This document shows, piece after piece, positions 45,326 to 54,826 of a stretch of DNA of 64,000 bases. Every line of letters starts with the position of its first letter. Positions within the stretch are counted from its first letter, which is position 1. The translations under genes and the position numbers were made by a program. The stretch covers positions 682,001 through 746,000 of the forward strand of contig NZ_LN929908.1 in NCBI RefSeq assembly GCF_001494595.1. The letters run 5' to 3'. The DNA comes from Mycobacterium sp. M26 (lineage in GTDB: Bacteria > Actinomycetota > Actinomycetes > Mycobacteriales > Mycobacteriaceae). The notes beneath the pieces are model-generated. The model searched no databases. It saw only the letters and a program-made list of their open reading frames with translations, and was not told the DNA's origin.

Positions 45326-48300
45326 TCACCGCCGGTCGGTTCGCCGCCGGTGGCATTGCCGCCATTGCCGCCGTTACCGCCGTTGCCGCCAGTCTCGGTG
45401 CCGTCGCCGCCATCGCCGCCCTGGCCGCCGGTCGATTCGCCGATACCCGCGGTGTTCGACGTTCCGCCCGTGCCACCGGCGCCGCCGAACGAAGGCCCGC
45501 TACCGCCGTCGCCCCCGGCGCCGCCGGTCACGCTGGCCTCCGAAGTGATCGAATAGATGACGCCACTTCCGCCATCACCGCCGTTGCCGCCCTTGAGCGT
45601 TTCGCTTTCGCCGCCATTCCCGCCGGCACCTCCGGTGACAACACCGGTGCCATTGGTTGAGGCTGCGCCGCCGGTCCCGCCTTTCCCGCCCGTGACGCCG
45701 GTCCCACCGATACCGCCTGCGCCGCCGATCGCCGCGCCCGAGCCGAGGTTGGTGACGAACGACGAACCACCGGCGCCGCCGACACCGCCCTTGGTGGTGG
45801 CGCCAGAGCCGCCTGCGCCGCCGGCGCCACCTTGGCCGCCGGTCGACGTGCCGCTGCCTTCGCCATAGGCCTTTCCGCCTGCGCCGCCTTGGCCGCCGTT
45901 GTTGCCTCCGGCGCCGCCGATGCCGCCCTGACCGCCGTTGGCGTCTCCAGAGCCGAGGGCATTGGCATTGCCGCCAGCGCCCGCGTTGCCGCCGTTACCG
46001 GCGCTGTTGCTCGTGGCGTCGCCGGCATTGCCACCCGCCCCGCCGGTGGCGTCACCGCTGCCGTTGGTGGTCGCATCGCCACCGTTACCGCCGGAACCAC
46101 CACTGGTGAAGCCGGTGGCTCCGGTGCCGCCCACGCCGCCGACGACGTTCTGTGTCGAGGATGCGTTGTCGACGGTCGCGCTGCCGCCGGTGCCGCCGCT
46201 ACCCCCCTGGTTGATCGTGCCGACACCGCCGTCGCCACCATCGCCGGCATTGACAACACCGGTGCCGAGGGTGCTCGCAGCGCCCCCGAAGCCGCCACTT
46301 CCACCGGCCGTGCCAACGCCGCCCTTGCCGCCGGTGCCACCGGTCGCGGTGGCGGTTGACGCTGCGTTGTTGGTGAACCCAGCGCCGGCGGATCCGCCAT
46401 TCCCGCCCACCCCGGTGGGTCCGCCGTTGCCACCGTTGCCGCCATTACCGCCGGTGGCCGCGCCGAGCCCGCTGTTGTACGCCGTTCCGCCCTGGCCGCC
46501 TTGGCCGCCGAGAATCGCGCCGTCACCGCCGGTTCCGCCGGCCCCGCCGGTCGAGTCACCGCTCGACGAGCTGTTCTGGGCCGTGGCGACGCCACCTTCG
46601 CCGGCGGCGCCACCATTTCCGCTGAGCCCGAGGCCGCCGTCGCCGCCCGCACCGCCGATCGCGTCCCCGGTCCCGTTGGCGAATGCCAGACCTCCGCTGC
46701 CGCCCCGTCCGCCGTTGGTGCCGCCCTGACCGCCGTCACCGCCGGCGCCGCCGACGGCGTCGACCGAACCGCCGCCATTGCCCCAGCCGCCGTTGCCGCC
46801 CTTGCCGCCGTTGGTTCCCGCCGCGACGGCCCCGCCGTTGCCACCCGCCCCGCCGTTGCCGCCCTTGCCACCCGTTCCGCCGTTGCCGCCGTTGCCGCCG
46901 CGCTCACCCGGATCGGTTCCGTCGGCACCGTTTGTGCCCGCACCTCCGTCGCCGCCGTTGCCGCCCTCGCCGCCCCTGCCACCGGCACCGCCGTTGCCGA
47001 CGACCGAGCCGCCGGTTCCACCGCTACCGCCGGCGCCGCCCTTGCCGCCGGCCTGACCGGTCTGACCCGAGTCGCCCGGGTTGGTCCCGGGGGCGCCGGT
47101 GTCGCCGTCGGATCCGTTGCCGCCGTTACCGCCCTTGCCGCCGTTGCCGTTGGTGCCGCCGTTACCGCCGTTGCCGCCCTTACCGCCATCGGTTCCGGAT
47201 GTGGTGGGGCTGAAGCCGTCGCCGCCGTCGCCGCCGGAGCCGAACAGTCCGCTGATGCCGGTGCCTGCCGCGCCCGCGGTTCCTGCTGTGCCGCCGTTTC
47301 CGACACTGCTGCCGGCCGCGCCGCCCGTACCCGCGAGACCCAGTGCGCCCGCGTTGCCGCCGGCGCCGCCGCTACCGCCGTCGAGTGATGCCGCCGTGCC
47401 GTCGCCGCCGTCGCCGCCATCACCCGGGGTTCCGGCGTTGCCGCCATCGCCACCGTTGCCACCACTACCGTTGGAACCGGTGCGGCCCAACAGAAGTGCG
47501 CCGCGACCGGCGGTGCCGCCGATGCCACCGGACCCGCCGACGCCACCGGCTCCGCCGTCGCCACCGTCCTGGCCGGATTGCCCGGGGCCGCCGTCCGTGC
47601 CGTTGGTGCCGGAGCTGCCGTTGCCGCCCTTGGCGCCATTGCCTCCGGTGCCGCCATTGCCCCCGATGCTGAAGAACGCCAGAAGTCCTGCTGCGCCGCC
47701 GTTTCCGCCTGCGCCGCCGGCTCCGCCGTCGTTGCCGTCGTTGCCATCGGTCCCGGGTGCGGTGACCGCGGCCCCGGCTGTTCCGATCGCACCGTCGCCG
47801 CCCTTGCCGCCGTTACCTGCGGTGCTGGCGATCGCGAAAAACCCTGTGCCGCCACCATTTCCGCCAGCTGCACCGGCGCCGTTGTTGACCCCGGTCACAC
47901 CGTCGATCCCGTCGCCACCATCCCCTCCGGTACCGGAGAGGGTTCCGCCCGACCCGCCGTCGCCGCCGCGGCCGTTGTTGACGCCGCTGACGCCATCGCC
48001 ACCGTCACCGCCGTCGCCGATCAACCCCGCCGAGCCACCCTTGCCGCCGTTGGCCCCGTTGCCGCCGTTGCCGTAGAGCAGGCCGCCGCGCCCGCCGGCG
48101 CAGGACAGGCTGGTGCACGTGGTCGAGGTGAAGCTGTAGCCGTCGCCGACCAGCAACCCGGCGTCGGGATGGTCTGCGGTGCCGTCACTGATGAAGACGG
48201 CCACGAAGTCGGCGATCGGGTTGCCGGTCGCGGAGGCTCGTACCGAGGCCGACGTGACGGTCGGGCTGTGGCTCACCGTGGCAACCGGGGCACTCAGGGC

Positions 48301-50295
48301 CACGGATGGACGCACCGTTCGCTTGCCGGCCTTCGACGATGACGCCGAAGCCGAGGAGTCATGGCGCGCCGACGATCCCGTCGACCCGGTATCGGCTTGT
48401 GCGCTACCCGCAGCCCACGCGATTCCGACGCCGACGCCCAGCGCGACGGCCAGACCTCCGACACGACCCACCCAGCATCCAGCCGACGACGTCATCACTC
48501 TTCCCCCTGATCTACGTGGTTGTGCCCGGCGCGCCATCGGCGCCGTTGGTGCCTGGGAAGGTTCCCGTGCCACCTGTTCCTGGTCGTTCTGCCCGTTGAC
48601 GCCGGGCGTGGTGGACGACGCGCCGTTGACACCGCTACCACCGGCACCGCCGTCGGCGCCCTTGCCGCCCTTGCCGCCGGCCCCGCCGTTGCCCGAGATC
48701 GATCCGCCGGCCCCGCCGTTACCGCCCTTACCGCCGTCACCGCCCTTGGTGCCGTTGCCGCCGTTGGCGCCCGGAGTCGAGCCGGCGGTTCCGCCGCTAC
48801 CGGCGACCCCGTCTGCGCCGTTACCGCCTGCGCCGCCGTTGCCGACCGATCCGCCGTTTCCGCCGTCACCACCTGCTCCGCCTGCACCGCCGGGAGTTGT
48901 TGCCGCCGAGCCGTTTCCGCCCTTACCGCCGTTGCCGCCGCTGGTGACGGCCGCGCCCGTCAGACCGTTGTCGCCGGGGCCGCCGCCGCTCCCGCCGGTG
49001 CCACTGGCTCCGCCGGTTCCGCCGGCGCCCGCCTGCCCGGGATTGCCGCCGTCGCCGCCCCTGCCACCGTTGTAGCCGGGGCTTCCGGCGGAGAAGGAGA
49101 TGCCGACACCGCCGTCGCCGCCATTCCCGCCTTGCCCGGCGGCCCCGCCGTTGCCGCCCGTGCCTCCGATGCCGTTACCGCCTGCGCTGCCGAACAGGAT
49201 CGAACCTCGGCCCGCGTTCCCGCCCGCGCCGCCGTCGCCGCCCTTACCGCCGTTTCCGCCGTCGCCGCCATCCTGGCCGGGTCCCGCGGGTTCGCCGTCG
49301 AAGCCGAGGGCGCCGCTACGGCCGTCACCGGCCCGGGTCCCGTTTCCGCCGTCGCCGCCGGCACCACCGGTTCCGCCGGATCCGCCGCGGCTGAACAGGG
49401 AGAGCAACCCTGCGCTGCCGCCGGCGCCACCGGCGCCACCAGCGCCGCCGGCTTCCCCGGGGTTGCCATTCGCCCCGTAGTCGCTGGCGGACGAACCGTC
49501 GTGGCCGTCGCCGCCCTTGCCGCCTGCGCCACCGTCGCCGCCCCGGGCGCCGATCGCGAATAGTCCAGTGCCGCCGCCGTTTCCGCCGGCCGCACCCGCG
49601 CCGTTGTTGATTCCGGCGAGACCGTCGATGCCTGTGCCACCAGCCCCGCCGTTACCCGAGAACAGTCCGCCGGAGCCGCCGTCGCCGCCGCGGCCGTCGT
49701 TGACCCCATCGACGCCGTCGCCGCCGTTGCCGCCGTTGCCGAACAGGCCGGCCGAGCCGCCGTCCCCGCCACCGCTGCCGTTGCCGCCGTTGCCGGAGAT
49801 CAGTCCGGCGCGGCCACCGGCGCAGGACAGCTGGGCGCAGGTCGCGACCGTGTAGCTGTAGCCGTTGCCGACGAGCAGTCCGGCGTCGGGGTGATCGGCG
49901 GTGCCGTCGCTGACGAAGATCGCCACGAAGTCGGCGATCGGGTTCCCGCTGGCCGAGGCGCTGACCGAGGCGACTGGACCACTCGGGGTGGTGACCGCAG
50001 TTCTTGCCGTCGAGGCCGCCGCCCGGGAGGTGACGGTGGGGGTGTGGGTGACCGTGACAGCCGGGGTGCTCAGCGCCGTGGCGGGACGCACGGCCGTGGT
50101 GCGCTTGCCGGCCTTGGACGTCGATGCCGAGGCCGAGGATTCGTGCCGCGCCGACGATCCCGTCGACCCGGTATCGGCCAGTGCGCTGCCGGCCGCCCAC
50201 GCGATTCCGATTCCGACGCCCAGTGCGACGGCCAGACCGCCGACCCGGCCCACCCACAGGGCGGCAGACGGCGACACAACGGGTGCTGAAGCCAT
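45253..50295 (-). CDS. fused double PGRS repeat protein without PE domain (units A and B)
   Basis: One open frame of 1680 residues holding two PGRS proteins head to tail. Unit A (from ATG 50295): membrane/signal segment WVGRVGGLAVALGVGIGIAW, a Ser/Thr/Ala-rich region, a conserved domain (GNPIADFVAIFVSDGTADHP, then CAQLSCAGG), then hundreds of GGxGGxG repeats. Near 48584 the frame enters the 93-bp repeat out of register, is read as DQEQVAREPSQAPTAP and so on, misses its own TAG, and continues in phase into unit B, whose own ATG is at 48495 (1080 residues, preceded by GGGGAAG). Unit B repeats the same layout and ends correctly at 45253. There is no PE domain. Probably exported and cell-wall linked. 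Two separate genes may have been the ancestral state. Confidence 0.75.
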   Translation of the reverse strand: MASAPVVSPSAALWVGRVGGLAVALGVGIGIAWAAGSALADTGSTGSSARHESSASASTSKAGKRTTAVRPATALSTPAVTVTHTPTVTSRAAASTARTAVTTPSGPVASVSASASGNPIADFVAIFVSDGTADHPDAGLLVGNGYSYTVATCAQLSCAGGRAGLISGNGGNGSGGGDGGSAGLFGNGGNGGDGVDGVNDGRGGDGGSGGLFSGNGGAGGTGIDGLAGINNGAGAAGGNGGGTGLFAIGARGGDGGAGGKGGDGHDGSSASDYGANGNPGEAGGAGGAGGAGGSAGLLSLFSRGGSGGTGGAGGDGGNGTRAGDGRSGALGFDGEPAGPGQDGGDGGNGGKGGDGGAGGNAGRGSILFGSAGGNGIGGTGGNGGAAGQGGNGGDGGVGISFSAGSPGYNGGRGGDGGNPGQAGAGGTGGASGTGGSGGGPGDNGLTGAAVTSGGNGGKGGNGSAATTPGGAGGAGGDGGNGGSVGNGGAGGNGADGVAGSGGTAGSTPGANGGNGTKGGDGGKGGNGGAGGSISGNGGAGGKGGKGADGGAGGSGVNGASSTTPGVNGQNDQEQVAREPSQAPTAPMARRAQPRRSGGRVMTSSAGCWVGRVGGLAVALGVGVGIAWAAGSAQADTGSTGSSARHDSSASASSSKAGKRTVRPSVALSAPVATVSHSPTVTSASVRASATGNPIADFVAVFISDGTADHPDAGLLVGDGYSFTSTTCTSLSCAGGRGGLLYGNGGNGANGGKGGSAGLIGDGGDGGDGVSGVNNGRGGDGGSGGTLSGTGGDGGDGIDGVTGVNNGAGAAGGNGGGTGFFAIASTAGNGGKGGDGAIGTAGAAVTAPGTDGNDGNDGGAGGAGGNGGAAGLLAFFSIGGNGGTGGNGAKGGNGSSGTNGTDGGPGQSGQDGGDGGAGGVGGSGGIGGTAGRGALLLGRTGSNGSGGNGGDGGNAGTPGDGGDGGDGTAASLDGGSGGAGGNAGALGLAGTGGAAGSSVGNGGTAGTAGAAGTGISGLFGSGGDGGDGFSPTTSGTDGGKGGNGGNGGTNGNGGKGGNGGNGSDGDTGAPGTNPGDSGQTGQAGGKGGAGGSGGTGGSVVGNGGAGGRGGEGGNGGDGGAGTNGADGTDPGERGGNGGNGGTGGKGGNGGAGGNGGAVAAGTNGGKGGNGGWGNGGGSVDAVGGAGGDGGQGGTNGGRGGSGGLAFANGTGDAIGGAGGDGGLGLSGNGGAAGEGGVATAQNSSSSGDSTGGAGGTGGDGAILGGQGGQGGTAYNSGLGAATGGNGGNGGNGGPTGVGGNGGSAGAGFTNNAASTATATGGTGGKGGVGTAGGSGGFGGAASTLGTGVVNAGDGGDGGVGTINQGGSGGTGGSATVDNASSTQNVVGGVGGTGATGFTSGGSGGNGGDATTNGSGDATGGAGGNAGDATSNSAGNGGNAGAGGNANALGSGDANGGQGGIGGAGGNNGGQGGAGGKAYGEGSGTSTGGQGGAGGAGGSGATTKGGVGGAGGSSFVTNLGSGAAIGGAGGIGGTGVTGGKGGTGGAASTNGTGVVTGGAGGNGGESETLKGGNGGDGGSGVIYSITSEASVTGGAGGDGGSGPSFGGAGGTGGTSNTAGIGESTGGQGGDGGDGTETGGNGGNGGNGGNATGGEPTGGEPGTGGTGTFPGTNGADGAPGTTT
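48492..48584. repeat. 93-bp direct repeat, copy at the A/B junction
   Basis: Second copy of 45233-45325. Here the preceding unit A is joined to it one base out of frame, which removes unit A's natural C-terminus; the start ATG of unit B at 48495 lies within it. Confidence 0.95.
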
Positions 50296-50461
50296 GGCGG
50301 GTTCCTCGGAGTCGTGCGGCCCTGACGGGTGGACACACGGAGGAAAGAGCCCGCGGACTGACCCGACCTCAGCGCAGTTGAACCATATCTATGTGTGCGC
50401 TGTGAAATAGTCTTTTGCGCTCAGAAAGACCTGAAAGTTCACCCGCGTAACCCGCCCCGGC

Positions 50462-50467
50462 TAGGGT
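50462..50467 (+). promoter_or_regulatory. -10 element, leaderless start for gene 50476
   Basis: TAGGGT lies 8 bases before ATG 50476; there is no ribosome site. Confidence 0.5.
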
Positions 50468-50475
50468 GTGCCGTC

Positions 50476-50892
50476 ATGCAGGTCGACGTATTCGCGGCGT
50501 CTCGTCGGGCAGTCCTGGAAGAGGCGGGCGGCGTGACCGCCGAGGGCTTCCCGATGACCAGCTGTCTGGTCGAGAGCTTCCCCACCCAGATCACCATCCC
50601 GCTGGTGCTGGCAGTGCACACCTCAGGCGGTGCCGATTACGAGATGCGGCGGTTCATCATCGCCAAGTCGCCTGAGGGAGAGCGGATGGGCCTGCTCGAC
50701 TTCGCCTGGCAGTGGCCCGACAATCCGGGCAGCCCGGTGAAGTTCCGGGTGTTCGCGCATTACCTGTCGATCTCGGTGTACTTCGCCGGGGTATACACCA
50801 TCGGCCTGTACGAGGATCCCGACGGTGAGCCCGAGGTGGCCTTCCCGCTGCCCGTGCTGCGGCTCAACCCGTTGACCGGCGCCGCCAACTAG
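50476..50892 (+). CDS. conserved hypothetical protein
   Basis: 138 residues. No membrane segment or signal peptide. Alternating strands (ITIPLVLAVHTSGGADYEM, KFRVFAHYLSISVYFAGVY) suggest a compact beta-rich domain of about 120 residues. It resembles uncharacterised actinobacterial proteins of this size but I cannot name a family with confidence. ATG 50476 matches a leaderless promoter. The stop lies at the first copy of a 61-bp tandem repeat; coaA is convergent. Confidence 0.75.
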   Translation: MQVDVFAASRRAVLEEAGGVTAEGFPMTSCLVESFPTQITIPLVLAVHTSGGADYEMRRFIIAKSPEGERMGLLDFAWQWPDNPGSPVKFRVFAHYLSISVYFAGVYTIGLYEDPDGEPEVAFPLPVLRLNPLTGAAN

Positions 50893-51011
50893 AGCTGATT
50901 GTCGGACTCCTCAACGCGGCTCGTGCCTCGCCGCTTGATCGTCGTCCGACTAGAGCTGATTGTCGGACTCCTCAACGCGGCTCGTGCCTCGCCGCTTGAT
51001 CGTCGTCCGAC
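50890..51011. repeat. 61-bp perfect tandem duplication at the 3' end of coaA
   Basis: 50890-50950 and 50951-51011 are identical; 7 more bases of a third copy (tagagct) continue into the coaA stop region. Each unit can fold (gtcggac/gtccgac outside, tcaacgcggc/gccgcttga inside), so it is probably a convergent terminator that was duplicated. Confidence 0.95.
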
Positions 51012-51949
51012 TAGAGCTTGCGCAGTCGCAGCCGGTTGATCGAATGGTCGGCGTCCTTGCGCAGCACCAGCGTTGCGCGCGGGCGGGTCGGCAGGATGTT
51101 CTCGATCAGGTTGGGCCGGTTGATCGAACTCCAGATGTCGCGCGCGGCCGCCACGGCCTGGCTGTCCGACAGTCCGGCGTAGTGGTGGAAGTGCGACGCC
51201 GGGTTGGCGAACGCACCGCTGCGCAGCGCCAGGAACCGCTCGATGTACCACTGCTCGATGTCCTCGATCCGGGCATCGACGTAGACGGAGAAGTCGAACA
51301 GGTCCGAGACCATCAGGGTCGGGCCGGTCTGCAGGACGTTGAGGCCCTCCAGGATGAGGATGTCCGGGTGGGTGACGACGTGTTTCTCGCCGGGCACGAT
51401 GTCGTAGATCAGGTGCGAGTACACCGGCGCGCACACCTGGTCGGCGCCCGACTTCACCGACGTCACGAACCGCATCAGTGACCGGCGGTTGTAGCTTTCC
51501 GGAAAACCCTTGCGATGCATCAGGTTTCGCCGGGTCAGCTCGGCGTTGGGGTAAAGGAACCCGTCGGTGGTGACCAGGTCCACCCGCGAGTGGTCCTCCC
51601 AGCGGGCCAGCAGGGCCTGCAGCACACGCGCGGTGGTCGACTTGCCGACCGCGACGCTGCCGGCCACGCCGATGACGAACGGCACCGGCCGGTCGGGATT
51701 CTGCTGCGGCTCGCCGAGGAACTCCGCGGTCGCGGCGAACAGCCGCTGGCGGGCGGCCACCTGCAGATGGATCAACCGGGCCAGCGGCAGGTAGACCTCT
51801 TCGACCTCGAGCAGGTCGATCTGCTCGCCCATACCGCGCAGCCCGACCAGCTCGTCCTCGGTGAGCTTCAACGGAGTGGACATGCGCAGACCGCGCCACT
51901 CACTCCGGTTGAACTCCACGTAGGGGCTGGGTTCACTCAGCCGCGCCAT
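51011..51949 (-). CDS. coaA: pantothenate kinase CoaA
   Basis: 312 residues, the length of M. tuberculosis CoaA (Rv1092c). Walker [24 protein letters not shown] and [14 protein letters not shown] are the pantothenate-site motifs; C-terminus [11 protein letters not shown]. It phosphorylates pantothenate, the first step of CoA synthesis. ATG 51949 gives [15 protein letters not shown] as in the family; the frame is open far upstream only by antisense to the neighbouring genes. Diverges from the DUF885 gene. Confidence 0.95.
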   Translation of the reverse strand: MARLSEPSPYVEFNRSEWRGLRMSTPLKLTEDELVGLRGMGEQIDLLEVEEVYLPLARLIHLQVAARQRLFAATAEFLGEPQQNPDRPVPFVIGVAGSVAVGKSTTARVLQALLARWEDHSRVDLVTTDGFLYPNAELTRRNLMHRKGFPESYNRRSLMRFVTSVKSGADQVCAPVYSHLIYDIVPGEKHVVTHPDILILEGLNVLQTGPTLMVSDLFDFSVYVDARIEDIEQWYIERFLALRSGAFANPASHFHHYAGLSDSQAVAAARDIWSSINRPNLIENILPTRPRATLVLRKDADHSINRLRLRKL

Positions 51950-51966
51950 GGGCACAGTCTTGCAGC

Positions 51967-51972
51967 TAGCGT
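51967..51972 (+). promoter_or_regulatory. -10 element, leaderless start for DUF885 gene
   Basis: TAGCGT lies 7 bases before ATG 51980; no ribosome site. Confidence 0.5.
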
Positions 51973-51979
51973 TGTCCGC

Positions 51980-53253
51980 ATGCAGCCCGGCACCCTCATC
52001 CGCGACTACCTCATGCTCGGCTTGCGCTTCGATCGCATCGAGGACGGCTACGTCGACTCCTTCACCGGCGACCCGGCGCTGCGCCGGGCGGTGGCCGACG
52101 AGCCCGCCCCCGAGCCCGCCGAACTGGCCCGCCAGGCCGACCGTCTGCTGGCCGATCTGCCGCAGGTTCCACGCATTGACGGCTTCACCGATCAGCGCGC
52201 CGACTTCATCGGCGCGCACCTGAGAGCGCTGGCCTGCTCGGCCCGCAAGTTCGCCGGTGAACCGGTCGGCTTCGTCGATGAGGTGCAGGCCTACTTCGAC
52301 GTCCGCATCAGCCGCGGCGATGAGGACCGCTACCGCGAAGCGCACGCCCGCATCGACGAGGTGCTCGGCGGCAGCGGCCCGCTGGTCGAACGGATGGCCG
52401 CCCACCGCAGCGCCGAGGAGATCCCGCCGCACCGCCTCGAGGAGTGCATCCACGCCTTCTCCAGTGCGCTGCGCGACACCGTGCGGGCCACCTATCCGCT
52501 GCCCGACGCCGAGACCATCGTCTACGAGGTGGTCACCGACAAACCGTGGTCGGGCTTCAACTACTACGAGGGCAACTTCCGTTCGACGGTCGCGGTCAAC
52601 GCCGATGTCAAGCAGCAGATGGCCAACCTGCCGCGACTGGTCGCCCACGAGTCCTATCCCGGCCATCACACCGAGCACTGCCGCAAGGAGGCCGGTCTGG
52701 TCGCCGGCCAGGATCAGCAGGAGCAGACGATCTTCCTGGTCAACACCCCGCAGTGCCTGATGGCCGAGGGGCTGGCCGACCTGGCGCTGTACGCCGCGGT
52801 CGGGGCCGGGGCGAGCGGAGCGACGGGGGGAACCGGAGGCTGGGGGAGTTGGGCCGCCGATATCTACGCGGGAGTTGGGCCGCCGATATCTACGCCGATC
52901 TGGGGCTGCGGTTCGACGGTGAACGCGCCGAGGCGCTCGCCGAGGCGTCGGCGGCGCTGGCCGAGGTGCGCCAGGACGCGGCGCTGATGCTGCACGACGA
53001 GCATCGCGACGTTGACGATGTGGCCGCCTTCCTGCAGCGCTGGATGTTGATCGACGATGCCCGGGCCCGGCAGTCGCTGCGGTTCCTGTCCGATCCGCTG
53101 TGGCGGGCCTATACGAGCACCTATGTCGAGGGCTACCGGCTGCTGCGGTCCTGGCTCGACGACCGCCCCGCGGAGGTGGGTCTGACGCAGCGGTTCGGCC
53201 GGCTTCTGGACGAGCCGCTGATCCCGTCGTCGCTGCGGGCCGAGGTGGCGTAA
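51980..53253 (+). pseudogene. DUF885 protein (zinc-peptidase-like), frameshifted by a 26-bp tandem duplication
   Basis: The frame from ATG 51980 encodes a DUF885 protein ([19 protein letters not shown]) with the metal motif [15 protein letters not shown]. At 52870 a second copy of 26 bp follows directly and shifts the frame, which then ends at 52987. The rest ([18 protein letters not shown] to the TAA at 53253) is intact in another frame. Removing one copy restores [18 protein letters not shown] and a protein of about 415 residues. Just before it, a stretch reading [12 protein letters not shown] looks like an extra low-complexity insert. Family function: predicted metallo-hydrolase. Pseudogene or assembly error. 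Confidence 0.8.
52844..52895. repeat. 26-bp tandem duplication inside the DUF885 gene
   Basis: 52844-52869 and 52870-52895 are identical. 26 is not a multiple of 3, so the reading frame is broken exactly here. Confidence 0.95.
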
Positions 53254-53272
53254 CACACGGCGCGCGGGCCGA

Positions 53273-53278
53273 TAGGCT
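53273..53278 (+). promoter_or_regulatory. -10 element, leaderless start for glyA
   Basis: TAGGCT lies 6 bases before ATG 53285. Confidence 0.5.
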
Positions 53279-53284
53279 TGGGCC

Positions 53285-54763
53285 ATGACCGCAGACTCGA
53301 CGCTTTCCGCCTCGGCCGCCGCCCCCGGCGCCGATTACGCCGCCACCGCCAGCGAGGCCTACCGCGCCGCCCTGTCGGTGATCGAGTCCGTCGAGCCGCG
53401 GATCGCCGCTGCGACCCGCAAAGAGCTTGCGGACCAACGTGATTCGCTCAAGCTGATCGCCAGCGAGAACTACGCCTCGCCGGCGGTGCTGCTGACCATG
53501 GGCACCTGGTTGTCCGACAAGTACGCCGAGGGCACGGTCGGGCACCGGTTCTACGCCGGCTGCCAGAACGTCGACGACGTGGAGACCATCGCCGCCGAGC
53601 ACGCCCGCGAGCTGTTCGGCGCGCCGTACGCCTATGTGCAGCCGCACTCCGGTATCGATGCCAACCTGGTGGCGTTCTGGGCGATCCTGGCCACCAAGGT
53701 CGAGGCGCCCGCGCTGGCCGACCTCGGCGTCAAGGGAGTCAACGACCTCTCCGAGGCCGAGTGGGAGCGGCTGCGCGCCAAGCTCGGCAGCCAGCGCCTG
53801 CTGGGCATGTCGCTGGATGCCGGCGGTCACCTCACCCACGGCTTCCGGCCCAACATCTCCGGCAAGATGTTCCACCAGCGCAGCTACGGCACCAACCCGG
53901 AGACGGGCCTGATCGACTACGACGCCGTCGCCGCCACCGCCCGCGAGTTCAAGCCGCTGATCCTGGTGGCCGGCTACTCGGCCTACCCGCGGCGGGTCAA
54001 CTTCGCCAAGATGCGTGAGATCGCCGACGAGGTCGGTGCCACCCTGATGGTCGACATGGCGCATTTCGCCGGCCTGGTCGCGGGCAAGGTGTTCACCGGT
54101 GACGAGGATCCGGTGCCGCATGCCCACGTCGTCACCACCACCACGCACAAGTCGCTGCGCGGTCCGCGCGGCGGCCTGGTGCTGGCCACCAAGGAGTACT
54201 CCGACGCCGTCGACAAGGGTTGCCCGATGGTGCTCGGCGGTCCGCTGTCGCACGTGATGGCCGCCAAGGCCGTCGCGCTGGCCGAGGCGCGCCAGCCGTC
54301 GTTCCAGGCCTACGCCCAGCGGGTGGCCGACAACGCACAGGCCTTCGCCGAGGGTCTGCTCAAGCGTGGTGCGCGCCTGGTGACCGGCGGCACCGACAAC
54401 CATCTGGTGCTGCTGGACGTGCAGAACTTCGGCCTCACCGGGCGGCAGGCCGAGTCGGCGCTGCTGGATTCCGGTGTGGTGACCAACCGCAACGCGATCC
54501 CGGCGGACCCGAACGGCGCCTGGTACACCTCGGGCATCCGGTTCGGCACCCCTGCGCTGACCACGCGCGGATTCGGCCCGGCCGAGTTCGACCGGGTGGC
54601 CGAGCTGGTGGTCGACGTGCTGTCCAACACCCAGCCCGCGGCGGCCAGCTCCGGTCCGTCGAAGGCCAAGTATGTGCTGGCCGACGGCACCGCCGACCGG
54701 GTGCATGCGGCGTCCGCGGAGATGCTGGCCGCCAACCCGCTGTACCCCGGCCTGACCCTCTGA
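53285..54763 (+). CDS. glyA: serine hydroxymethyltransferase, long form
   Basis: 492 residues. PLP Lys in [33 protein letters not shown] and [12 protein letters not shown] are SHMT motifs. It converts serine and tetrahydrofolate to glycine and methylene-THF. It is about 65 residues longer than M. tuberculosis GlyA1 (about 426), with an extended N-terminus and an insert around residues 145-175 ([20 protein letters not shown]), and belongs to a different SHMT subtype although it sits at the glyA1 position (Rv1093). Leaderless promoter upstream. Confidence 0.92.
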   Translation: MTADSTLSASAAAPGADYAATASEAYRAALSVIESVEPRIAAATRKELADQRDSLKLIASENYASPAVLLTMGTWLSDKYAEGTVGHRFYAGCQNVDDVETIAAEHARELFGAPYAYVQPHSGIDANLVAFWAILATKVEAPALADLGVKGVNDLSEAEWERLRAKLGSQRLLGMSLDAGGHLTHGFRPNISGKMFHQRSYGTNPETGLIDYDAVAATAREFKPLILVAGYSAYPRRVNFAKMREIADEVGATLMVDMAHFAGLVAGKVFTGDEDPVPHAHVVTTTTHKSLRGPRGGLVLATKEYSDAVDKGCPMVLGGPLSHVMAAKAVALAEARQPSFQAYAQRVADNAQAFAEGLLKRGARLVTGGTDNHLVLLDVQNFGLTGRQAESALLDSGVVTNRNAIPADPNGAWYTSGIRFGTPALTTRGFGPAEFDRVAELVVDVLSNTQPAAASSGPSKAKYVLADGTADRVHAASAEMLAANPLYPGLTL

Positions 54764-54814
54764 GAAGGCGAAACGCCGTCGCGGGCGGATTTTTCGACAG
54801 ACGTGTCTTTGAGT

Positions 54815-54820
54815 TACAGT
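54815..54820 (+). promoter_or_regulatory. -10 element, leaderless start for desA2
   Basis: TACAGT lies 6 bases before ATG 54827 and no ribosome site is present. Confidence 0.6.
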
Positions 54821-54826
54821 AACTGC

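Noticed and set aside
44417..49855. Long plus-strand frames rich in Pro-Pro and Arg-Arg opposite the PGRS genes
   Set aside because: They are the mirror of GGx repeats (GCC/CCG codons) and have no start signals or domains.
44735..50100. Short regular repeats considered as a CRISPR array
   Set aside because: Repeats are in-frame GGxGGx codons of variable spacing, without fixed repeat and unique spacer units or cas genes.
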